NCBI RefSeq assembly: GCF_964204865.1
Contig: NC_135258.1
Span: 15,305,001 to 15,369,000 of the forward strand
Direction of reading: 5' to 3'
DNA from: Styela clava
Taxonomy: Eukaryota; Chordata; Ascidiacea; Stolidobranchia; Styelidae
Length of the DNA stretch: 64,000 nucleotides
Both the position numbers and the translations under genes were made by a program. The notes beneath the pieces were generated by a model that saw only the letters and a program-made list of their open reading frames with translations, searched no databases and was not told the origin of the DNA. Positions 25,801-36,597 of the stretch are shown piece after piece. Position 1 is the stretch's first letter. The number at the start of each line of letters is the position of its first letter.

Positions 25801-28800
25801 TGCACTGCTATATATAAGTAATATTTAGTTTTATAGCTGATACCCGTTCCTGGTTGTTGGGTTTCTTGTTTCATTCCAAAATTGTCGGCTAATTGCACCA
25901 ACTTCAAGTTGAATTTCATTGGGCAGCACTGGAGGGCGCAGAAAAAAACTTTACCCGCAGTTTACAATTTTGAATTACTTGGAAGCACGGCCAGGTTCTG
26001 GGAAGAATCCCATTTAAAGTTAGGACGAGGGCTTTAAACTTAACGCATTAAGGCTGAAAAGCGTATGCATTTTTTCACGAGAGCTTAGCAATGTTATCCG
26101 ACATATAAATTTTTCAAATATCTTAATCATCTATAATATATAAAGTATCACTAACGTGCATGAATCGATATATGTACAAGTGCCATCGCCCTCACCAGTG
26201 CCAGGAGGTGGAGTTGGCAAATCAATGGTTGGTCCATTATTGTCACACATACCAGGACATGCACAAGGTGTTGTAAGAATAAATTCCTAAAATAAAAAGA
26301 TGTTAAAACTGCAATTGGCAAATTGAACCCAAATAACTAGAGTAAGTGTAGCATAGTTAGTTGTGCTGGGCATCTCGAATCGAATAGTATATTATTCGAA
26401 TCGGTTCACAAGGAAATTTTGAATTGCCTCCATCTTGTTATTTGATTAGCCGCACAGAGATCAAGGTTGATTACTCAGTTTTTTATTGAAGCCATATTTC
26501 TACAGTGTAATTTTGACATATGACAATTTTCTTTATTGTGAGGTATTAATTAAGGAAACATGTTTCTTATTGTGTGTGAACGCTCAGCAAACTATCTGAG
26601 TGATGTTTTCAATAACTTATGTGCTTGGAGGACCCATCACAATGAAAAAGTCACATACATTTGAATATTTTCTAGATATTCAAGAAGTGATTCGAAAAAA
26701 ATCTCGATTCGATTCTGAAATCCTCATGTATTCGAAAAGTATCAGCCCTAATCATTAGTCTTTTGACATTTATGAAAACAAATCTAAACGGATTGTGATG
26801 GATTTTATAGATATAAAACACTGAATTCAAACTCACGTATTCCAAAATAATAAGTTCTCCCACGTATTCAAATTTATGTGCATTTATTCCAGGCTCGCAT
26901 ATGAGCAGTACTTTTGATGACCTGATATGAAAATTTATAAAATAATCATCTGGTCATAATAATAACGTGTGTGGGGGGTTGACAATATCTATTAAAAAAC
27001 CTTACCTAACGTTTTCGCCCGATTTGTAGTGAATTGAGAGACCATCGGTATCTGAGTAAATGAATTTCGCGCTGCTTTGTACTCCAAGATCGTATCCATA
27101 TGATTCGTATACATCGGTCTGGTATAGCTGTGATTAAAAAAAGAAACCAGGTGAAACATATGACATGGGTCTCACAAAGTCCATAGAATATTTGTAAACA
27201 AATAAAGCATTTCCTTCTATGAGACATTACCGTATTTCAATTGAACATTTGGAGGCAATGAGCCCAGTAGTTGGAAAAAACGCTTATTTTTACCCTAGCC
27301 TAGAGCAACAGCAATATACCAAAAATGATGCATAAGTGACTTTGTCTCCATTACAGTTGTAATGCAATCGATCCACCTATATTGCGACTGCAGTCAATGA
27401 ATCCAACGATTCAGGACCAGTTTACTGCTTAGTCTGAGTCTAGTCCCTCAACCAATATGCGTTATCTAATTTAGAGATTGATTAGGCAGATCCCACTTTC
27501 TAACTGATTTTTGTACAAAGTTTTGAGACGATGTAATGTTATAGAATATATATAAAACGATAATTTTCTGAAAGTCAGCAAGCTAGCATTTGATCATACA
27601 ATAATACTTTTCATTCATTATTACAAAAACTCATACCGCCAAATCCGTGTAGGAATGCATGGAAAATCCATTACACGGATTATATTTATAATACCATCCA
27701 TCGTATGCGAGTAAGGTATATTGGGAATCGTAAAGTGCCGGTCCTGACAATGCCAAAGCGTGAAGATTTATTTGACCGCTTCCGTCGGACATATCACACC
27801 TATAATAATAAATAAGACATTGTTGTTATGGAAATCGTACATGTAGTGCTAGTGAAAGCAGTGTGTAAATGGAATTTCAAAACAAAGCTGATCAAGGTAT
27901 TATTGTCATTCCGTCTTATAAACCTATTCTTCGTTCAATAGATAATTTATTGGTTTGTGAGAGATACACGGCATGAATTATGGTCCTTTCATATTATAGA
28001 AGCAGTATATATAAATTGCAAATATGATGTTTCTATATCAGAAAGCGTCGTGTGCACATCTTTTCACGCGTTCTCTCACAAATACACTTCCCTGCTTTGT
28101 CCTATATAATACATAATTACTCACGTGCAAGAATCTACAAAGTTGCATGTTGTATCTGAAACACTAGGTGGTGGAGTAGTTTGTGTTGCAATAATACCAT
28201 TGTTATTACATGCTCCCGGACAGGCGCACGGCGATGTCATTACAAAATCCTAAACGCAAATACGTTTACAAGATGTTTCTCTGAATCGACGGTCAAAACT
28301 TGGTTCTTATAATTAGCAACGCAAATCGAAGAAAAGCACAAAGTTAGATACAATTTAAACATATGTATAAACTAATTTCAGCCTCGATATTTCCTCGATT
28401 GTGTAAACATAATACTTACATACTCCGTTATGACCAATTCGCCCAAAAATTCAACGGTATGGTCGGTTCCACCTGACTGACAAATCAACAATACACGGGA
28501 AGTTCTGAATAAAAATAAATAGGCTGCATTTTGTCTTTGTTTCTAATTACTTCAAAGTGAAGAATAAAGCAAATGAATATTGGCGCAGAAGAGACTGATA
28601 ATATGCAAAACGGAATATATTTTGTGAAAATGTTGTTCCGACTCCGACTGATTTAGTGTTTATACGGGTTAGCTGCTCTGAAGCACTGTGGTTAGATAAG
28701 ATGTGGTCATTGTGAAATCATGGATGCTTCTCCGACTCCTGTTTGTTTCTTCACAATGGATATTCAGCTACGTAACAAACGAAGTAGCTATCACTTTTTC

Positions 28801-31800
28801 ACTCTAACAGATTTTCGAGCATAGTTGTCGACATTTACGAATTTTAAGTGCTAATTCTCTGTTTTAGTGATGTGTTGAGTTATTTAGTTAAAAATAAATG
28901 AAATAACTCAGTGGTCATTTATTCTTTGGCATATTTTAACCTTGATCAAAAATGGCCGCGGAAAAAGCTGAGATAAATCAGATTAGAATTTTGCCGAATG
29001 AACCCATTGAACCCCTGTCAGTCGTGGTTATGAAATTGCAACACTAAGTAAGAAAAATGTGTTATATAAAGAGTTTGATATTTCATCGATTGTATTGGTG
29101 TTAATAAGTTAGCTAATGATCAATATTTGAACGTCAGATTCAAAGTCTGATATGATGCTCCGCACTTGTTCGCTAATTCGCCGAATATGCGCATCACGCA
29201 TCTGATAAGCTATCTATGGACATAGTAGAAATATACGCATCTGAACGGTCGGCCTGAATCTTAAAACACTCCACACCAAATCCATGCTGGTCCGCTTTCA
29301 AACGGTTTTCATGTCTATTTATTGGTTCTTCAAAACTATGAGTAACCTTATATTTACCTACGTATCAAAGGTATGGTATTTTTTTACTTAAATCAAAGGC
29401 TGACTAAAGTATCAGCTGTACACTTGGGTGGTCGATAATAAAAAATAGCCAATGGTACATTACACATGTCATATACCTGGCACCATCGTACGCAGTGTAA
29501 TGTATTGAAAGACCATTCCCTTCTGTATAGTTAAAATACGATCCAGTTTGAACTCCTAAATCATATCCCCAAGTAGGATATTGATCCGACGATTGAAATA
29601 TCTAGAAAATAGAAGAAACAATGCTAACAATAAAATTTTTTAGAAGTAAATGCATAGCTAATTAAAACAAATAGTGCTCTGAGAGCAATACAGTTGGGCG
29701 ATACATTGTAGATTAGCAAAATATACAAACTTCACAAAATGGCTAGAGACGTGTAATCAAGAGGAAATTTTAATTTTTTCATACCAGAAATATAAGAAAA
29801 ACATACTTTCGAAATCATAATTGAAACAAAAATCTACAATACTATTTTGGTATTGAACCTACCGCAAGGTCCGAATAGCCACCAAGGCTGTACCCGTTAC
29901 ATGGGTTGTATTTGTAGTACCATCCACCCGAATACACCATGAAAGCTGCATCGTACAAGCTTGTTCCTTCTAGTGCTGGTCCATGTAAGTTTATTCTTCC
30001 TGATCCGTCAGACATCTCGCACCTTTAGAAATTCCAGATACAAACAAATCAATGGTGCTATCGCGATTTCAGTCAGGTTTTATAAATTAATTTGGGCGCT
30101 TCCGTAGTATTCGTACCAAGATGGCGCACAACCTGCTAACCCTAATCTGGTACACATACTATGTTCAGGTTGTGCACCATCTTGGTACGAATACTACGGG
30201 AGCACCTTATTTTGATGTCAGTATAATTCTATAAATGAATACAACTTTGTAAGATACTGTATTGTAAAATTTTAAAAATATATAAGAAAGAATTGTGTTT
30301 GTGGACAAATCATTAAAGTTTGAACTTGTATGAAAATATATATATAAGTCCTCTCACGTGCACGAATCAATTTTGTTGCAGGAGACACCGGGCACAACCG
30401 GAGCGAGTGTGGACAGATCAGGGATAACACCGTTTTCGTCACATAATCCCGGACAAGCACACGTTGAAGTTAAAATGAAATCCTGAATATTAAACAATAT
30501 AATAAAATATATATAGACAATCAAATTGAAATGAAAATGACTTGTTGTCCATAGGTAAACATCGAACAACGCACTTATAAAGATGTGAAAATCGGGAACA
30601 TTCAAGTCTTCGTCGATACATTGCATAATCAGGGGTGCAAGTTTGCCGTTATTCCGAATACCTTGGGAAACGTCATGAGTTAGTAACAACGATTCCACAG
30701 ACGGTTTAGTTTTCCGATGCAGAATGATATTATATAATTGTAGTGGCACGTGAGATAACATGTTTTGTTTGATTAATCTCCATACAAATATATTTATTCC
30801 ATAACACTGAAACGACTATCGGTTGTAGACGCAACCGTCTTTACTGAAATCCTACCAACTTTTGAGTTGTGCTGTCGATTAGAATATGAGGGGGATGCTA
30901 GGGAATTGCGTAAGAAACTTCAGGCCATTTGTCTATTTCGTATATGTGTCCGCTGATGCTTGCATGAGAAGGTTTACATTAAAAAGATAAATAAAAATAA
31001 CATAATCTCTTTCCACGAAATAGCAAATATATAACATATTGAATAAAAATCAAATGCTAGCTACTATATCACTCACGTATTCTGTTATAATCAATTCTCC
31101 AACAACTTCAAACCTATGATATTCTACGTTAGGTTCGCATATAAGTTTCACTCTTGATTTTCTGAAACATTTATCAAATATGATCTCTTTATCATACCAT
31201 TATAAATTGCTATATATGCTGATCAACTGCTAATTCAAACTGCTATTTATAGTGGCATTCTTGTCGCAAGTATAAATTCACACATGTACAGCTCTTAACG
31301 CGTCGTTGGTGCCCTCAAATCTTCCATTGGTATTATTTCCACTGTCTGTAATGAGCTCAGGACCTTGCAATGATCAATCTTGTAAATAAACAAATAATAT
31401 GACAATTTCGAGTCGGATTGCGGACTGTCGTTTAGCTGTTCGTTACAGTCTCTAGGAGTAACATCTTCTGATTTATCAACAACAGTAGCTATAACTAATT
31501 TTTATTTCAATTATGAAATTATCTTGACGCGGGAGATATGTGTGCTTTACAGTCGAATTTGATTCTTCTGACACCACTATACTCAAAGTTGAAACGCTGA
31601 AATTTATCAAAAGTGTAGAGACCGTACGGGCAGTGATTTCCCTATATGTGGGTGTATGATCAGTCAAATACATAAAACGTTTTTATGAGCTACAAATAGT
31701 TACATACTGCATACGGGCTAGACGCTGGTTACTCTTTCCTAGCACAGGTACGTGACTCTCAGAATGTGGTTGGCTCACGAGTGACATTATACTACGAGTG

Positions 31801-33451
31801 GCCTAAATAAATCTACCGGCAAATTCACACATTTCGCACTTCTGAATATGATAACGAATATTTCTGTATATAATTACCTCGCTCCGTCACTAGCTGTGTA
31901 ATGCAAAGTTAACCCAGAATCTTCTGTATAATTAAAACTTGAAGATGATTGAACTCCCAGATCGTAAACTGAAAATCCTGTTGCTATGTCGACTTGAGCA
32001 ACCTAGGAATATAAAACAGAATGTCAGATAAATTCATATATTTTACATGTTAATTGAAACAGCTCTGGTATCATTAGAAACTCTGACATCCTGCTGGCCT
32101 GTCCTTATACACTTCGATGACGTATGATGTTGCAATATTCACAATAAAATATTGATAGAGATCGCACAGATTTCTCTAACTGAATATTATATTATATGCT
32201 TCATAGTTTATAAGCATTTAAAACTCGTAACGTCTAACTAATTTATAAGTTTGAGTAAAGTATAATCGTAATCCTATACGCCCCATTTTAAGATGTGGTC
32301 ATAGTCTATTTTATAAAAGCGGAGAGTGGTGAAAAATAATGTAGTGAGAAGTATGCAAAAAAGAAGTGACGCGCAGTATATTCCATGACTTTTTATGCTT
32401 ACCGCAAGATCAGTATAACCGCCTTGATTGAATCCGTTGCAAGGGTTGTACTTATAATACCACCCATCCCCTCCATTTGTAGTAAAAGCAGAATCGGTGA
32501 GAATAAACCCATCTAAAGCAAGGCTATGTAAGTTGATACGACCGCTGCTGTCATCCATATCACATCTAAATAATAAGAATATTCTACGTTATATTCAATC
32601 CTTATACAACTTGAGGACTTGAATACTTCAAGTGTGATATTTGACCACGACTCTTTTACTCGATGTTCGGACAGAGAGGTTGCTATGTTTAAATTCTAGA
32701 AGACTATCCGTAGTCAAAGCCTGAACGCTAGAACTTCAGGGCCAAAGTTCTTTCAATGGTGTTCAGGGTATTTGAAGCTATTGCAACAAATAATACATCA
32801 CAACTAGGTGTCGATCAAAGACGAACTAATATAAACTGAGACGAACAATTTGGATTGCCAGTAGGGACATTCGTCATCATAAAGCCGTTTTAACTCTGAA
32901 TTTATTTGGTAAGCGTACAATATTTTGATAAACTACCAGTCAGCCATACTCTTCAATATTAGAAAATGTTTGATGTTTCAGAGCACGCTGCGAACAAGGC
33001 TTTGTACGATTAAATCGCTTAAACTAGCCCGCATTTTTTACTTTAATGTTACTATGTTCTGATTAAGTATATCTATATGGAGGTTTGGATACCCTCGACT
33101 GTAGGTAATGTATTTTTGCGAGATCACAAGCTAAACTTGAAATAACCGGAATATCATCTCACAATAGCGTGCTAAAATTATTAAATCTTGATTTTTAGTT
33201 GATGGATGACAAAATTGATATGTAAACTTATGTTTTGGAATCTAAACCATACCATGCCACAGCCCATTTGCACAATAATTTCTAATAATGATCTATTATT
33301 GATCAGGCAAGAAGTAAAAAGATAAAATTAAAATGTTGATATTTTGGCTAACTTACGTGCAAGAATCCACAGCCGTACATGATTGTGAAGCAACAATTCC
33401 CCATAAAAAACAACTAAGCAAAAATACCTTCAACAAAATCAAAGAATCCAT
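18496..33451 (-). CDS. Five-module MRH-like (mannose-6-phosphate receptor-like) membrane protein
   Basis: There are 22 exons giving 922 aa: 33357-33451, 32403-32565, 31878-32002, 31077-31161, 30358-30482, 29863-30022, 29477-29601, 28420-28504, 28125-28249, 27637-27799, 27006-27127, 26837-26921, 26156-26286, 25004-25169, 24526-24650, 22664-22748, 21913-22016, 21278-21428, 20649-20770, 19258-19342, 18973-19063, 18496-18746. A signal peptide covers about residues 1-22. Five modules follow (about 25-190, 190-355, 355-522, 522-682, 682-825), each with CDMSDGSG-, YKYNPCNGF-, LICEP-, GEL..EY- and CACPG-type motifs. One membrane span lies near 864-889, then a 33-residue tail with YDRF. The order resembles the MRH fold of CD- and CI-MPR and Atg27. 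Candidate sugar-binding Gln, Arg, Glu and Tyr are kept, with Lys for Arg in module 3. Role inferred: a sorting or cell-surface lectin. A minus-strand AATAAA lies at 18349-18354. Confidence 0.8.
20074..20570. mobile_element. Non-autonomous hAT-like element in receptor intron 19
   Basis: Perfect 15-bp inverted ends, CAGGCTTGTCCATGG and its complement, bound 497 bp. The flanks gtgattaa and gttgttat match at only 5 of 8 positions. Internal CCCATTCCCAT-type repeats lie near both ends, and the R1 end motif occurs at about 20377. No transposase is present. Confidence 0.65.
22160..22550 (+). repeat. Dispersed repeat family R1, intronic copy
   Basis: This copy has GGGATCCGTTTTTTGTGTGC, then CGTCATCAAAAATTGAGCA, and ends with TTTGGTTTTCGTGTCCATAT and CTCTTGTT, matching the 3.23-kb copy in order. 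It lies in the intron between the exons at 22664-22748 and 21913-22016. Confidence 0.5.
22785..22808. repeat. (TA)n microsatellite
   Basis: An uninterrupted TA run of about 12 units lies just left of the retroelement insertion. Confidence 0.9.
22847..24293 (+). mobile_element. Internally deleted LTR-retroelement remnant
   Basis: The 45-bp sequence starting TGTAGGGATTATTATTAG at 22846 recurs at 23668 as the start of a longer, about 625-bp segment. I read these as a truncated 5' LTR and a full 3' LTR. The latter has a TATATAAA box near 24044. Between them lie the 3' part of a reading frame, an AATAAA at about 23351, and two A tracts (about 23362-23419). The 7-bp taaagct flanks both sides (22840-22846 and 24294-24300). 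Gag, pol and most of the frame are missing. It sits in the receptor intron between 24526 and 22748. A retroposed mRNA with later changes is the alternative. Confidence 0.5.
22868..23269 (+). pseudogene. Truncated membrane-tail reading frame (env-like?)
   Basis: An open frame of about 133 codons begins inside the left direct repeat and has no own start ATG upstream of the span. It encodes a short ectodomain end, one hydrophobic span (around WHLGMFWGIVLTILVI), a basic patch and a polar tail ending in Asn/Pro-rich residues, then TGA. This looks like the C-terminal anchor and tail of a retroelement envelope-type glycoprotein. That is inference from position and shape, since no diagnostic motif is left. 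Confidence 0.4.
26364..26753. mobile_element. Possible MITE in receptor intron 12
   Basis: The left edge reads GCTGGGCATCTCGAATCGAAT. The right edge, reverse-complemented, reads AGGGCTGATACTTTTCGAAT. Both are rich in TTCGAA-like motifs. The inverted match is imperfect and no target-site duplication is clear. Confidence 0.3.
30095..30206. mobile_element. 112-bp near-palindromic MITE
   Basis: Two arms of about 40 bp (GTAGTATTCGTACCAAGATG and onward) are inverted around a short loop with CTAACCCTAATCTGG. Only a few mismatches separate the arms. A relative with the same CACCAAGATGGCGCACAACC core lies in Nop56 intron 1. It sits between exons 5 and 6 of the receptor gene. Confidence 0.75.
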
Positions 33452-36400
33452 TCGTATAAGTTACATTAGACTAACTGTTGACAAGTATATTGAATAAAAA
33501 ATAAAAATACAATTCTATTATTTCTTAGAATTTAACAGTTTTATAAATGCGCTCTTACTTGCCAAAAAGCTATGTAATCAAGCCGGAGATAAACCGATCT
33601 CAAGACTTTGATATATTTAAATAAGCCTCACTCATCCATTTTTTTGTATGTTCGATCCTGATTCGATTCTGTTTTAGGAAAAAACTAAATTTGGTTTTAA
33701 TCTGGTATTTCGTCCTTTAATCTGGTATTTCGTCCAGAAATACCAATATTTTTGTCAAGTTCGTTTTGCCTTTAACTAGCGGATGATACACCCCGTAAGT
33801 ATTTAAAATTACCATAAAGAGCGAAATAGTAGCCTGTATATCATGCGTATATAAAGCAGTAAAAGCAGTCGCTATTTTGAGCTGACAGCTAAAGGAGGAA
33901 AACTAGTTCCACCAAAAATAGATAATATCGCAAATATTAAACAACGGTCACGTTAAATAGGATATTTTCAAGGACCCATATTATATTTTCAATACAGATT
34001 GTGTGCACCACACAAAATCTAGCATTCCTGTCATTACTGCAAAAATATGTCTGTTCTAATTTATGATGCTAATCTATTGTTATTCTGTTAATTCTTAAAG
34101 CTTGTTCCAACATGCATATCCTCGCACCACCATCCAATCCGTGCTGTTAATTAATAACGTAAAAATAAACAAATGCAGCCTAATGCGTTTTGAACGATAA
34201 ACGGAGGCTAGGATATTCTATTTATTGTATAGTGTTTTACGTATTTATAGTTTACTCATGTGATGTTTTACTTGAACATACAAAGCGATTGCAAGAACAT
34301 GATTGATGTTGTTGGAAAACAAGAATATTGAAAACTAAAACAAAGCAGGCATTATGAAATATATATGCCTTTTTGCCTACTTATCTCTGTTCTGATGAAG
34401 GTCAACCGCTGATTACAGCTGACAATTAGTACTACGGTTATACACATGCATGTAAATGCTGAAAATGTGAACATGGCATCGATGTGATAGATCGTTATCA
34501 AATCACGTTGAAAGGTGTTGAATTATGATCGGGGCCACTGGCGTACCAAGTATATAGGAAGGGGCCATTTGGCCATGTACCCCCTACACGGCGTTTTATC
34601 ACAGCATCAAGCTTTTTGATTTGTTTTCAAGTTCAATTTACTATCAAATATACTTGAATGAAACTGCAATTTGTTAGTTTACGCCGAATTTGCAAAATCT
34701 ATTTATGACGTCACAATACATTGATAGAGGTGCTGGCAATCTAATAATCAAATAATGTATTCTCCCGACTTCCAATACACTATATTACCTCGCATTATGA
34801 CGGCACAAATTTTTAAATTTCCAAATACCGCCTCAACGAAATTCTACGCACGTCGAGCCATGTAGACCAACAAATTGGTCCTGGAAATCACAAGCTAATA
34901 CGGTTTGATTTGTATACGCCCCTTTAAGATTTTTATTGGTTTTATCTTATATAAAAAAGAACTCAGGTGACCAAATTTAACCCTAATCGGCAACGAAATT
35001 TCTCGGGCATGATGTACATGTTGCAGGCTACACTAAATAAATTTACTTTTTGAAGTTATGTAACTAAAATCCGCTTAGATCTGCTGATATCCGCAATTAG
35101 ACTATTTTGTAACTCATTAATATTTAATCAACAGGCCGTTAATCATATTTTCTTTTCATCCGTTTTTGAATAAATAGTGAGACAATGCCTATAAAATCGT
35201 AATTTTATATCTACTCCAAAACGGTCGATGAGTCTTGTGGACTTGTGAAATTGCTCTTGTGGCTGGCATTAAATAAAATAGTAAATAAATCCATATTTCA
35301 CAGAAATGCTATGAAATTTATGGTATAGAACTGTAAAAACAATTAATGTACTGCAGTTTGAGATTGTTCTAAAGCAAGCAATTATATAGGCAATCTTGTC
35401 CGGTCTTTTGATTTTACTTATCTGTTTTGTTAGTTTACCTCAAACTCTTCCCGAATAACGAAGTGATTTGTGTGTCGGGTCCGAGTTCCCAAGCGCCCAA
35501 GTCGGAATCGATCAAAATTTGAGCCTGAAAATTCTGTCATTTTTTATGCGCATATATATAATATAACCGGCATATTTACTATAATTTACATTGCTGTGCA
35601 AAACTTGTACTGGATACTAACTAACGTTCAATCGTCTTCCTATAATGTCTCATTAAAACAGAAAGAATTTAAAGATGGATTTGATGGATAGTATGTAAGT
35701 TGATAGTATCAGTTTGTACATTCGTGATACTTGCCCGCTTAGTCAGGTCGCAGAAGTAGCACTGTTCTGTCGATTTCTTTTGTGCGTTTTCAGGTTATCA
35801 ACATATTTAATATTGATATTCAAGCTAGAATTTTCGAATTTTATCTCACAATGTAAATTGACATTTTGATTTCAACAAATGGCTGGATATTTTACTGAAT
35901 TATTATATCTATTTGCATATTGAAATAGAGTCGCACTTTTTTTTATCTATAATGATTTTATTTCGGTTTCTGCAAAATTTGAATAATTTATTCAATAAAA
36001 TCAAAGTCTTGTATAATTCAATACAATGATATCAATAATTATGTAATCTAATTCAACTTTTAAAATACGGCAAGGCAGAATTGATGATTGATCATAAGGG
36101 GTAATCATAGCTTTTTATCACAAAATTTCATTGATTCAAAATAAAGTTTGTATAAATGAAAAGATTATTTACAAATTAATATTTAGAACACTTTAGATAA
36201 AACCATACTATTTACACTGAAATGAAAGAAAATATATACTTGCATAATTTTATTCAGCTATTTTGTATTGCACTTTTATGTAAAAACAACCAACAGAATA
36301 AATCGATTAACTTTTGCATAGTATTGAAGGCTAAGTTCTCATAATTTCAAAGAGTTGCAAAGGGAAAGATAAAGAAGTTTCGTTTTTTCGAACATCAATT

Positions 36401-36597
36401 AAATATTTCAGATAAGTCTCTATATTCTGTTATTCATTGTCTGTCAGGAATGAATAACATTTTACTGTACATTCTGAATGGAAATACACGAGTACTTTAC
36501 ACCACAAAAAAAAAGTTTGGTTTATATTCATAAAATACAATTTGTTTTGAATTGTATCTAAAAGTTTTCAGTTCAAAGAGTTCAGTTCAAAATATGA
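33452..36597. other. Intergenic region between the two receptor genes
   Basis: This is the upstream region of the five-module gene and the 3' flank of the single-module gene. I find no exon, RNA gene or bounded element. A GGCGTACCAAGTATATAGG stretch near 34550 may be an element end, without a partner found. Confidence 0.5.

Noticed and set aside
30354..30761. 135-codon minus-strand frame
   Set aside because: Only its last 125 nt are a real exon (30358-30482) of the five-module receptor; the rest is intron read-through.
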